This document shows, piece by piece, positions 7,745 to 15,906 of a DNA stretch of 64,000 bases. A program made the position numbers and the translations under genes. Under the pieces are notes generated by a model that saw nothing but the letters and a program-made list of their open reading frames with translations, was not told where the DNA came from and did not search any database. Within the stretch, counting starts at the first letter, position 1. The number at the start of each line of letters is the position of its first letter. The DNA lies in the NCBI GenBank assembly GCA_031548875.1, contig JAVBQQ010000004.1:4220-68219 (forward strand), in the 5' to 3' direction. Source of the stretch: JAAYCI01 sp031548875. GTDB taxonomy: Bacteria > Bacillota > Clostridia > Oscillospirales > Ruminococcaceae.

Positions 7745-8692
7745 TTACCTTGTATCAAAGCTGAACTCCGCCCCCAGGGCTTTGGGCTGGGTGGAGCGCT
7801 TGTTGACGAAGAGCAGGACGATGATGGTGGCAAGGTAGGGCAGCATCTTGTACACATAGGTGCTGATCTCCAGATTTACGAGGAAGGGCACGATGGTGTA
7901 GATGTTGGCCAGCGTCTTCATGAAACCGAAGAAGATGGCGGCGAAGAGTATCTTTACCGGGTTCCACTGGCCAAAGATGACCACAGCGACGGCCAGGTAG
8001 CCATAACCGGCCACCGAAGACGCATACTCCGTCGCGTTGGGCACGATGAACATCAGGCCTCCCATGCCGGCGATGAACCCGGAAATGATGACGCCGATAT
8101 ACCTGGTGCGGGGCACGTTGATGCCCGTGGAAGCCGCGGCCTGTGGGTTTTCGCCGCAGGCCTTCAGATGGGTGCCGAAGCGCGTCTTGTTGAAGACCAC
8201 GATGGCCACCACCAGCACGACGACGCCGATCAGGGTGGAGATGTAGGCGTTCTGGAAGAACATCCCCCCCAGAATGGGGATATCGGACAACACGGGGACC
8301 TCCCGTATCATGTAGGAATTGGTAAAGGTGATCTGCAACCGCCCAACCAGGGCGCGGGCGATGATGACCGTTGCCGCAGGCGTGAGCAGGTTGATGGCCA
8401 TGCCGCTGATAATCTGGTTGCCCCGAAGGCTGATGGACGAGATGGCATGGGGCAGGATGATGGCAACGCCGGCCACCCCTGCCAGCAGCAGGGCGCAGAT
8501 ATAGTTCCACTGGGTCCCGTTTTCCAGACCGTGCAGGTATAGAGTACCCAAAAAGGCGCCTGCCAGCATGATGCCCTCCAGGGAGAAGTTCATGATGCCG
8601 CCCTTTTCGGAAAAGATGCCCCCGATTGCCACCACCAATAACGGCACCGCGCAGATGATCACCTGTTGTACTACAAAATAAAATGTACTCAT
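7745..8692 (-). CDS. ABC transporter permease, BMP/nucleoside-type (second permease)
   Basis: This 315-aa integral membrane protein is of the branched-chain-amino-acid/RbsC permease fold, closest in layout to the NupQ/YufQ-type permease. It contains long hydrophobic helices, the EKGGIMNFSLEGIML segment typical of these permeases, and the cytoplasmic loop GTHLKACGENPQAAASTGI that contacts the ATPase. ATG at 8692 is preceded by AAGGAG and overlaps the stop of the other permease by 4 nt (ATGA), indicating translational coupling. With the genes at 8689, 9812 and 11423 it forms a complete importer. The family imports nucleosides, but the surrounding catabolic genes may point to another heterocyclic or aromatic substrate. 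Confidence 0.9.
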   Translation of the reverse strand: MSTFYFVVQQVIICAVPLLVVAIGGIFSEKGGIMNFSLEGIMLAGAFLGTLYLHGLENGTQWNYICALLLAGVAGVAIILPHAISSISLRGNQIISGMAINLLTPAATVIIARALVGRLQITFTNSYMIREVPVLSDIPILGGMFFQNAYISTLIGVVVLVVAIVVFNKTRFGTHLKACGENPQAAASTGINVPRTRYIGVIISGFIAGMGGLMFIVPNATEYASSVAGYGYLAVAVVIFGQWNPVKILFAAIFFGFMKTLANIYTIVPFLVNLEISTYVYKMLPYLATIIVLLFVNKRSTQPKALGAEFSFDTR

Positions 8693-9789
8693 ACCGTCTC
8701 CTTGAAAACTTTGTTTATCAGGCGAATATACATTTTTTTGAAGATCACATTGAAGGAGCAGAAGAAGATGGTGATCGAGGTGATGACCGTGACGATTTCC
8801 GTTTCGATCCCAAAGGACTGCATCCCAAGCCCCCCCACCTGCAGGTAGGCGATGAACAGGCTGGAAAAGATGATGGCGATGGGGTGGCTGGAACCTAGCA
8901 GGGCCACAGGGATCCCGGTGAATCCCTCGGGGCGAAGCGCATCCGACAGTGTATATTTTTGCCCCATGGCGCCGTTGTGGTACAGCACGCCGCCCAGCGC
9001 CGCAAAGATGCCCGCGCACAGCATGGAGATCACGACGGCGCGTTCCACATTGATACCGGCGTATCGGGCCGCATTCCTGTTCAGGCCCGTTGCTTTCAGC
9101 TCAAAGCCCAGGGTCGTTTTCTTCAGGATAAAGAAGGCGATGATGCAGACCACGATGGCAATCACGATCCCCGAGTTGGCCGCGGAGCCGGTAAAGACCT
9201 CGTTCATGCCGATCTTGGGCAGCAGGGCTTCATTGGGCACCGAGTTCGTATAGCTCCGGCCGCCAAAATACAGGGAGTTGTCGGCCCGTATCAGCATATT
9301 CACAAGGTACAGCGCGACATAGTTCATCATGATGCCGCACACGATGGCGTTGATATTCCGGTAGGCCTGGAACAGGCCCTGGATGAGCCCCCATATGCCG
9401 CCCGCGGCTGCGCCCACGATGATGGCGATGATCCAGGTGGCGGAACCGAAGATGGGCTCGAAGTGGATGGCGGCGAACAGGCCCCCATACAACCCCATGA
9501 GGAACTGCCCCGGGGCGCCGATGTTGAATACGCCCGTGCGCATGGCAAACCCCACGGAAAGGCCCGTCATCATGATGGGCACTGCGTAATAAAGTACCCT
9601 GCCCATGCCGGTGCGAAAGCCCACCAGGCCGAAGCCCCCCGAAATAATGGTCTTGAACGCCGGCACGGCAACATCCCCGGCGGTGGCCAATAGCAGCAAA
9701 AAGCCTATCAGCAAACCGATGATGATAGTGATGATCGTAGCCACAAATACGGTCATGAACGGTGACAGCAGTATCTTTTTCATTTTCAT
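8689..9789 (-). CDS. ABC transporter permease, BMP/nucleoside-type (first permease)
   Basis: This 366-aa membrane protein is of the NupP/YufP type. It opens MKMKKILLSPFMTVF and has about ten hydrophobic helices. The loop FAMRTGVFNIGAPGQFLMG is diagnostic of the nucleoside branch, and GFELKATGLNRNAARYAGI is the ATPase-contact loop. I took ATG 9789 because GGAG lies 9 nt upstream and the sequence becomes hydrophobic immediately afterwards; the longer reading upstream has no permease character. It lies between the ATPase gene (22-nt gap) and the second permease (4-nt overlap), so the transport genes form one operon. Confidence 0.9.
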   Translation of the reverse strand: MKMKKILLSPFMTVFVATIITIIIGLLIGFLLLLATAGDVAVPAFKTIISGGFGLVGFRTGMGRVLYYAVPIMMTGLSVGFAMRTGVFNIGAPGQFLMGLYGGLFAAIHFEPIFGSATWIIAIIVGAAAGGIWGLIQGLFQAYRNINAIVCGIMMNYVALYLVNMLIRADNSLYFGGRSYTNSVPNEALLPKIGMNEVFTGSAANSGIVIAIVVCIIAFFILKKTTLGFELKATGLNRNAARYAGINVERAVVISMLCAGIFAALGGVLYHNGAMGQKYTLSDALRPEGFTGIPVALLGSSHPIAIIFSSLFIAYLQVGGLGMQSFGIETEIVTVITSITIFFCSFNVIFKKMYIRLINKVFKETV

Positions 9790-9811
9790 TTGCAAGATCT
9801 CCGTATCATCA

Positions 9812-11353
9812 TCAGTCTTGTAGTGAGGGCAAAGCGTCTTTTTTTGCACCGGCCATATACAACCCCAGCTCCTGGAAGTTCGTCTTGTCCGGGTACAGTT
9901 CCCCAACAAGCTCGCCTTCGTAGATTACAAGGATGCGGTCGGCGATATTCATCACTTCCTCCAGCTCGAGGGAGATGAGAAGAACACCCCGCCCCTGCTC
10001 CCGCATGCGGAGCAGCTGCTTGTGGATGAATTCGATTGCGCCCACGTCCATCCCGCGGGTGGGTTGCACCGCGATGAGCACCTCGGAATTTTGCTCGATC
10101 TCCCTGGCGACAATGACCTTTTGCTGGTTGCCGCCCGACATGCTGCGCGTGATCGTCCAGGGCCCGTGGGCGCAGCGGATATCGTACTGCTCGATTGTTG
10201 CGCCCGCATTTTTATATACTTTTTTGTAGTTGATGAGACCTTTGCTGGAGACTGTTTTTTCAAAATAGGATTGCAGGATCAGGTTTTCGGCAACATCGTA
10301 ATCCAACACCAACCCATGCTTGTGGCGGTCTTCGGGGATGTGTGAGAGGTGGCGCCTGTTCCTGTGCCGTATGCTGGATTTGGTGATATCCTCCCCGCAT
10401 GCGACGATGCTCCCGCAGTCCACTTTTTGCAGGCCGGTCAGCCCGTAGACAAGCTCAGTCTGGCCGTTGCCGTCGATGCCGGCGATGCAAAGGATCTCCC
10501 CTTCGTGTACGTCGAAGGATACGTCTTTCACCCGGTCCCGGTGGCCCTTCTGGCCGCGGATCGTGAGGTTGCGCACCTTCATGAGTGTTCTTCCCACGGG
10601 GATATCCGCCTTCTCGGGCGTCAGCAGCACCTTGCGACCCACCATCATTTCGCTCAGGTCTTCCTGGGTGGTGCCCTCGATGTCCACGGTGCCCACCACC
10701 TTGCCCCGCCGCAGCACTGTGCAACGATCTGCGATGCGGATGATCTCGTTCAGCTTGTGGGAGATGAAAACCACGCTTTTTTCTTCCGCCACGAGCTCCT
10801 CGATGCTTTTCATCAGCTCCTCTGTTTCCGAGGGTGTCAGCACCGCCGTGGGTTCGTCAAAGATCAGGATATGGTTTTCCCGGTAGAGCATTTTCAGGAT
10901 CTCCACCCGCTGCTGCATGCCCACCGTCATATCCTCGATCAGCATGTCCAGGTCCACCTTCAGCTGGTAGCGGTCGGTCAGCTCTTCCAGCTTTTTCCGG
11001 GCATCCGTCATGTTTAAAAAGCCGCGCTTTGTCGTCTCCACGCCCAAGACGATGTTCTGCAGGGCGGTGAAATTATGCACCAGTTTGAAATGCTGATGCA
11101 CCATACCGATGCCATACCGGTTCGCATCATTGGGGGTGTTGATCTTGACGTGCTCGCCATTGATGTAGATTTCTCCCGCGTCCGGGTGGTAGAGACCGAA
11201 CAATACGTTCATCAACGTCGATTTGCCCGCTCCATTTTCGCCCAGCAGGGCATAAACTTCCTGTTTGCGCACCTGGAGTGTGATGTCATCGTTTGCAACG
11301 ATGCCGGGGAATGTCTTTGTGATGTTTCGCATCTCAAATATGTAATCTTCCAC
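9812..11353 (-). CDS. ABC transporter ATPase with two nucleotide-binding domains (BMP/nucleoside-type)
   Basis: This 513-aa protein has two fused ABC domains, as in NupO/YufO or RbsA. The first has Walker A GENGAGKST, a degenerate signature (EDMTVGMQQRVEI) and Walker B ILIFDEPT. The second has a divergent Walker A (IAGIDGNGQTEL), signature MSGGNQQK and a Walker B region ending in QPTRGMD. It powers the importer encoded by the two permeases downstream and the lipoprotein upstream. The start is GTG at 11353 with GGGGAGG 5 nt upstream; an ATG 48 nt further upstream lies within an intercistronic hairpin and lacks a ribosome site. Confidence 0.92.
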   Translation of the reverse strand: MEDYIFEMRNITKTFPGIVANDDITLQVRKQEVYALLGENGAGKSTLMNVLFGLYHPDAGEIYINGEHVKINTPNDANRYGIGMVHQHFKLVHNFTALQNIVLGVETTKRGFLNMTDARKKLEELTDRYQLKVDLDMLIEDMTVGMQQRVEILKMLYRENHILIFDEPTAVLTPSETEELMKSIEELVAEEKSVVFISHKLNEIIRIADRCTVLRRGKVVGTVDIEGTTQEDLSEMMVGRKVLLTPEKADIPVGRTLMKVRNLTIRGQKGHRDRVKDVSFDVHEGEILCIAGIDGNGQTELVYGLTGLQKVDCGSIVACGEDITKSSIRHRNRRHLSHIPEDRHKHGLVLDYDVAENLILQSYFEKTVSSKGLINYKKVYKNAGATIEQYDIRCAHGPWTITRSMSGGNQQKVIVAREIEQNSEVLIAVQPTRGMDVGAIEFIHKQLLRMREQGRGVLLISLELEEVMNIADRILVIYEGELVGELYPDKTNFQELGLYMAGAKKDALPSLQD

Positions 11354-11372
11354 GTGAACCTCCCCATGAAAT

Positions 11373-11404
11373 GTTATGGACGAAACCTGCGTTTCGTCCA
11401 TAAC
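11373..11404 (-). promoter_or_regulatory. Intercistronic hairpin between binding protein and ATPase genes
   Basis: Perfect 14-nt arms (11373-11386 and 11391-11404) with a 4-nt loop lie between the BMP lipoprotein gene and the ATPase gene. There is no T-run. In binding-protein operons such hairpins usually protect the upstream mRNA or cause partial termination, so that the binding protein is made in excess over the membrane components. Confidence 0.65.
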
Positions 11405-11422
11405 ATCCTTTAATACGCTGGC

Positions 11423-12658
11423 TTATTTGATGTTGACGAATTCGATGTTTTTGGTTTCCATGGCGTCCCAAAGGGCGTCGTAGGCGTCGGAATTCGGGTC
11501 GGTGCGAACTTCGCTCTCGATCAGGATGCCCGTCCTCTGCCCGTTCACGTCGTCTTTGAACGCTTTGAAATCGGCCTCATAATCTTCGATGGTATAGCCA
11601 TATTTGTCCATCCGCCAATGGCCGGTGGCAAGGCCCACAGCATCGTCGTCTACGTTGAGCCAGCGGTAGGTACCGCCGGGGAAGGTGCCGTCATAAACGG
11701 TAGCCAGGGCCGCGGGAACGGTTTCCTCAAGCTTTTTGATGGCGCCGGTGAGAATCATCTCCGACTGGTCGCCCTGGTCCACGTCTGCGCCAAAGCAGGG
11801 CATCTGGGCGGCGTCGGCAGCGGCGAAGAGGGAGGGGTTGCCGCCGGCCATCATGGGAATGATCAGGTCGCAGCCCGACTCGTACCAGGAGGCAGCCATG
11901 GTCTGGATCTCAGGGGCGGCCGCAGAGGTCTGGACATAATGCTGCTGCACCTTGATGTCGTCGATGCCCAGCTCGCCAGCAGCGTAGTTGATGCCCTGGA
12001 TATAGCCGTAGACCCAGATGTTCATGGGGGGGATGTCAAGGCCGGTGAGCAGGCCGATGTTCTTGAACCCGCCCTTTACGGCTGCAACGCCAGCCAGGAA
12101 GCCCGCTTCGTCGGCCTGGTGGAAGAGGGCGTAGGTGTTCTCGCCCACAAGTTCCTCTATGCCATTGGGTTCCACACAGATGAAGTAGGTATCCGGGTAG
12201 TCCTCCTGGGCCTGGATCACCGCTTCCACGCTTTGGGAGCCCAGGTTGAGGATTACCCCGCTGCCGCTGCTGATGGCGGTGGTCATGGCGTCATAATAGC
12301 CCTGGGTGGAGTTATCGAGAGGGGTGTACCATGTACAGGTCTTGCCGTTCTCGTCGCAGTATTTCTTGGTGCCTTCCCAGGTCATCTGGATCCAGCCACG
12401 GTCGTTGATGGCCAGCTTGTCGTCCGAAGGCAGCACGAAGGCCACGTCGGCGCCGGCAACGCCGTATCCGTCGTCGTCGCCTTCGGCGGCAGGGGTGGAG
12501 GCGGAGTCGGGTGCGGCCGTGGAATCGGTCGCGGCGCTTGCGTTGCCCCCGCCGCTGGAAGCGTTGCCGCCCCCGCTGTTGCAGGCGGCCAGCATGAACA
12601 CCAACAGGGAACTCAGTAGGATTGCCAGGACCTTTTTGCTCAGTTTCGTTTTACCCAT
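11423..12658 (-). CDS. BMP-family (PnrA-like) substrate-binding lipoprotein
   Basis: This 411-aa protein has a lipoprotein signal peptide (positive MGKTKLSKK, hydrophobic core, lipobox LAAC with C26), a low-complexity Gly/Ser/Ala/Thr linker, then a BMP domain. The mature part contains AFVLPSDDKLAINDRGWIQM and LGSQSVEAVIQAQEDYPDTY, a pattern typical of PnrA/Med-type nucleoside receptors. It is anchored outside the membrane and delivers substrate to the permeases encoded downstream. The start is ATG with AGGAGG upstream. It follows two VOC genes in the same direction. The ligand cannot be told from sequence; nucleosides are the family default. Confidence 0.92.
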   Translation of the reverse strand: MGKTKLSKKVLAILLSSLLVFMLAACNSGGGNASSGGGNASAATDSTAAPDSASTPAAEGDDDGYGVAGADVAFVLPSDDKLAINDRGWIQMTWEGTKKYCDENGKTCTWYTPLDNSTQGYYDAMTTAISSGSGVILNLGSQSVEAVIQAQEDYPDTYFICVEPNGIEELVGENTYALFHQADEAGFLAGVAAVKGGFKNIGLLTGLDIPPMNIWVYGYIQGINYAAGELGIDDIKVQQHYVQTSAAAPEIQTMAASWYESGCDLIIPMMAGGNPSLFAAADAAQMPCFGADVDQGDQSEMILTGAIKKLEETVPAALATVYDGTFPGGTYRWLNVDDDAVGLATGHWRMDKYGYTIEDYEADFKAFKDDVNGQRTGILIESEVRTDPNSDAYDALWDAMETKNIEFVNIK

Positions 12659-12778
12659 TTTTTTCCTCCTAATTATTTCTCCCGGTTTACGTGTATGTTA
12701 ACACTCACCACGGGCCCTTCCTCAACATACCCGCTGCAAGTTATAACCTTGTAATTCGCCTGTGGTCGCAAAAGGGGG

Positions 12779-13213
12779 TCAAACATTTACCTTTTCGCGC
12801 ATATCCCCTTCGAACAACTCGATGAGGTTGCCGTCGGGGTCGTTGATGAAAACACCCACCGTGCCCCAGCAGGGGGCGACGAAAGCGACGGGGATATCCA
12901 TTTCGGCCAGCTGGCGCAGGGTTTCCTTGTGGCTCGCTATGGTGAGGGAAAAATGTTTGTTCCCGTTTGTTTTCATATCCTCGTCGGGCAGTTTTCGCTC
13001 TTGGGGCACGGGTTTTGCGCCGGGTGGAGAATACAACTCCAGCACAAACCCCGAATCGGGCGCGTCCATGTGGGCGACAGGCGTGTCGATGTGGTCGATC
13101 CTGTTCCGGCAGAGCAGCTTGAAACCCAGCACGCGTCGGTACCATTCGACAGACCGCTCCAGATCCGAAACGCTCACCGCGAAGTGGTTGGTCCTCAGCG
13201 TTTTGATCGCCAT
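12779..13213 (-). CDS. VOC-family protein (glyoxalase/dioxygenase superfamily)
   Basis: This 144-aa protein has two beta-alpha-beta-beta-beta modules: TNHFAVSVSDLERSVEWYRR at the start and DPDGNLIELFEGDM at the end. The paired metal ligands of the superfamily are plausible at the first-strand His (NHF), the central His (GNKHFS) and the C-terminal Glu (IELFE). It is paralogous to the VOC gene at 18272, sharing GNKHFS and GNLIELFEGDM. ATG 13213 is preceded by GAGGTG. It is encoded 10 nt downstream of another VOC gene, so the two may form heteromers or act in succession. The substrate is unknown. Confidence 0.85.
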   Translation of the reverse strand: MAIKTLRTNHFAVSVSDLERSVEWYRRVLGFKLLCRNRIDHIDTPVAHMDAPDSGFVLELYSPPGAKPVPQERKLPDEDMKTNGNKHFSLTIASHKETLRQLAEMDIPVAFVAPCWGTVGVFINDPDGNLIELFEGDMREKVNV

Positions 13214-13223
13214 CTCTCGCACC

Positions 13224-13640
13224 TCACCTGTTCCATTGGATAAACTCGAGAAGGACACCGTCGGGGCCGTGGATGAAGGCCACATACAGGCCGAAACAGT
13301 TGGCCGGGCCCATGACCGGCTCGATGCCCTTGGACTCGAAATAGGCGAGTTCGGCGTCCAGGTCGTCCACCTCAAAGGCGATATGCTTGGTGCCCTGGGT
13401 CTTGGAGTCGGTGTCAGGGTGCAGGCGCTCCTCGGGGGCGGGCCGCGTCTCCTTGTTTTCGAACAGTTCCACTTCGAAGCCACCGCCGTTGTCCAGGAAG
13501 GCGACGCGGAAACCGGCGGGGACGAAATCCGATTTTTCCCGCAGGGTGAAGCCGAGGATCTCCTCGAACCACCTGATGCCATCCTCCAGGTTGCCGACGC
13601 TGATGCCGACGTGCAGGGGCTTGTAGCGCACATCCGCCAT
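13224..13640 (-). CDS. VOC-family protein (glyoxalase superfamily)
   Basis: This 138-aa VOC protein has the N-terminal strand LHVGISVGNLEDGIRWFEE, a middle FEVELFENKE, a GTKHIAFEVDDLDAELAYFE second module and a final GPDGVLLEFIQW. The His/Glu positions expected for metal binding (LHV, VELFE, KHIAF, LLEF) are present. ATG 13640 has GGGGAGG about 8 nt upstream. It sits between the alcohol dehydrogenase and another VOC gene in the same operon. It differs enough from its neighbour to suggest a distinct reaction, for example epimerisation versus ring opening, but the sequence alone cannot decide. Confidence 0.85.
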   Translation of the reverse strand: MADVRYKPLHVGISVGNLEDGIRWFEEILGFTLREKSDFVPAGFRVAFLDNGGGFEVELFENKETRPAPEERLHPDTDSKTQGTKHIAFEVDDLDAELAYFESKGIEPVMGPANCFGLYVAFIHGPDGVLLEFIQWNR

Positions 13641-13697
13641 TTCTTGCACCTCCCCTTATTGATATCCCGGGCTTTCGGCTTTTCTTGCGTGTGCCCG

Positions 13698-14741
13698 CTA
13701 GTCCATGACCACCGTCACCTTGACGAGCGGGTTGCTCTTGATATCCCTTGCGAAAGCGAACGCTTCGTCCACCCTCTCCAGCGGGAAGCGATGGGTGGAC
13801 AGCATCGAGATGTCCAGACCGCTCTGCACCAAAAAGGCAATGGCCCGGTGCCAGATGCGGGGCGAGCCCAAAAATCCCTGGACCCGCAAGCCCTTCATCT
13901 GGATTTTTCCCAGCTCCACGGGGGCTTCCTGGCCTACGTTGACCCCGATGTAGGACACGCGGCCGATGTTCCGGGCAAGGTCGATGGACTGCCTCATGCT
14001 GGTGAGATTGCCGGACGCCTCCACGACGAGGTCGGCGCCATAGCCGTCCGTCAGCCCGTTCACCACTTCGGACACATCCTGTACCGTCGGGTCTAGGGTC
14101 AGCTCGGCGCCCAGGGCTGCGCCCATCTGGCGGCGGAAGGCCTGGGGCTCCGAAAGGATGACCCGGGCGCCCATCGCCCTGGCGGCAGCTACCGCGGAAA
14201 GGCCGATGGAGCCGCCACCCTGCACGACCACCGTGTCTCCCGCGTCGCAGCCGCCGATGGAATAGATCCCGTTGTAGGCGACGGTGAAAGGCTCGATGAG
14301 GGAGGCCGTCACATAATCCATGGAATCGGGGATCTTGTGCAGTAGCCGGGCGGGCACCCGGTAGTACTGGGCCATGGCCCCGTCGGTGTTGATGCCGCGC
14401 TGGACCGGGGCAAGGGTGCAGTAGTCCTGGATGCCCTCCTGGCAGACCCGGCAGACGCCGCAGCCGCTGTTGCCCTCGCCCACCACGCGCTCCCCGGGGG
14501 CAAAGCCGTGCACATGGCTTCCCACCTCCACGACCTCACCGGCCCATTCGTGGCCGCCGGTGAAGGGGAAGGGTACCGGCACGATGTTTACTCCGCTCAG
14601 TACCATCAGGTCGGTGTGGCAGATGCCGCAGGCATGTACCCGCACCAGCACCTCGTCATCCTGTATAGCCGGGATGGGTATCTCCCGGAGCCGCGCTTCG
14701 TTTGCTTTTTCAAACACGTAGGCCTGCATCGTTCCCGTCAT
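13698..14741 (-). CDS. Zinc-dependent medium-chain alcohol dehydrogenase
   Basis: This 347-aa MDR-family enzyme oxidises an alcohol or reduces a carbonyl with NAD(P). Catalytic zinc ligands are visible in ACGICHTDL and GGHEWAGEV. The structural zinc loop has its four Cys (GCGVCRVCQEGIQDYC), and the nucleotide-binding turn is VVVQGGGSIGL. ATG 14741 follows GGGGAGG; the reading upstream of it is not conserved-looking. It lies 37 nt after the glycyl-radical activase gene and ahead of two VOC genes. The context suggests oxidation of a side-chain or ring alcohol in the island's pathway. Confidence 0.9.
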   Translation of the reverse strand: MTGTMQAYVFEKANEARLREIPIPAIQDDEVLVRVHACGICHTDLMVLSGVNIVPVPFPFTGGHEWAGEVVEVGSHVHGFAPGERVVGEGNSGCGVCRVCQEGIQDYCTLAPVQRGINTDGAMAQYYRVPARLLHKIPDSMDYVTASLIEPFTVAYNGIYSIGGCDAGDTVVVQGGGSIGLSAVAAARAMGARVILSEPQAFRRQMGAALGAELTLDPTVQDVSEVVNGLTDGYGADLVVEASGNLTSMRQSIDLARNIGRVSYIGVNVGQEAPVELGKIQMKGLRVQGFLGSPRIWHRAIAFLVQSGLDISMLSTHRFPLERVDEAFAFARDIKSNPLVKVTVVMD

Positions 14742-14778
14742 TATGCTTCCTCCCCTTGCATCCTTCGCTTCCGGCCGC

Positions 14779-15714
14779 TCAGCCGCCGATCTGGGCGGGC
14801 AGGCCGTACCCGAGGAACAGCTTGAGCACGGCTTCCTCCCGTTCGAGGGGGAGGATCTCCTCAAACACGTTGGGCAGGGACCAGCCCAGCTGCCTGTATT
14901 TGATCTTGGAATTCTTGTTGAAGGGGAGGATATCCACCCGCTTGAGGGTTTTGAGACCTTTCAAGAGCTCAGCCGTCTTCTGCAGGTTTTCCTCGCTGTC
15001 GTTGTAGCCGGGAATGAGGGGCAGGCGGACGATGATCTCTTTGCCGGGGTCGTCCAGGTTGTCCCTGTACTCCAGGTTCTTCAGGATGATCTCGTTGGAG
15101 ACGCCCGTGCCCCGGATGTGGGCCTCCCGGTCCAGCCCCTTGATGTCGTAGAGGGCGAGGTCGGTTTCGGCCAGACAGCGCAGGCCGGCATCGGTGGTGA
15201 TGTGGCCGCAGGTGTCGAGCGCCGTGTGGATGTGCGCGGCCTGGCATTTTCGGATCAGCTCCAGGGTGAACTCGGGGTAGAGCGTCGCTTCCCCCCCGCC
15301 GATGGTGACGCCGCCGTCCTCTCCGAAACGGGACCGGTCTCGTTCGATCTCCTCCATCAGCCCGTCCACGGTGTACGTTTTGCCAAAGACATCGAGGGCG
15401 CCGTCGTCGCAGACGTCCACACAGGCAAGGCAGTTGCCGCACATGCTCCGGTCGATTGCCGCCACGGATTTTTCACCGCCGCTCATTGTGATGGCCCCGC
15501 GCGGGCAGGTATCCACACACCGGCCGCAGCCCGTGCAGTCCTCCGCCGTATACTTCAGCTCCAGATACTTTTTCTGTCCCTCCGGGCTGCAGCACCAGCG
15601 GCAGCGCAGCGGGCATCCCTTCAGGAGGATGGCCGTCCGGAGCCCCCAGCCATCTGCGCTGGAACCGCGGACGATATTGAATACAGGCGCTTGCAGAGCA
15701 ATCTCGTTTGGCAT
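14779..15714 (-). CDS. Glycyl-radical-enzyme activating protein (radical SAM, orphan)
   Basis: This 311-aa protein matches the GRE-activase family. The radical SAM motif CPLRCRWC (CX3CX2C) comes early, followed by a ferredoxin-like insert with two Cys clusters (CTGCGRCVDTCPRG and CGNCLACVDVC), then GGGEATLYPEF, a variant of the GGGEP motif. Such enzymes use SAM and an electron to install the glycyl radical on pyruvate formate-lyase-type enzymes, including decarboxylases, C-C lyases and dehydratases. No glycyl radical enzyme is encoded in this window, which is odd because partners are usually adjacent. ATG 15714 has GGAG 6 nt upstream. It appears to be the first gene of the long minus-strand operon. 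Confidence 0.88.
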   Translation of the reverse strand: MPNEIALQAPVFNIVRGSSADGWGLRTAILLKGCPLRCRWCCSPEGQKKYLELKYTAEDCTGCGRCVDTCPRGAITMSGGEKSVAAIDRSMCGNCLACVDVCDDGALDVFGKTYTVDGLMEEIERDRSRFGEDGGVTIGGGEATLYPEFTLELIRKCQAAHIHTALDTCGHITTDAGLRCLAETDLALYDIKGLDREAHIRGTGVSNEIILKNLEYRDNLDDPGKEIIVRLPLIPGYNDSEENLQKTAELLKGLKTLKRVDILPFNKNSKIKYRQLGWSLPNVFEEILPLEREEAVLKLFLGYGLPAQIGG

Positions 15715-15906
15715 AGTGCACTCCATGATTTAACAGTTCGAGCTATATCTGGTTATTTCGACACAACTCGTCACCACTATCATAGCACGGGTATGGCGAA
15801 TCCGTTCATATGCGTTCAGCATTGGGTTATCGCGAAAAGAGATTATTTGCTATATTCGCATTAAACGCATTCGCTTCTTTTGTGCAACCTGCCCCGGACG
15901 ACCCGG

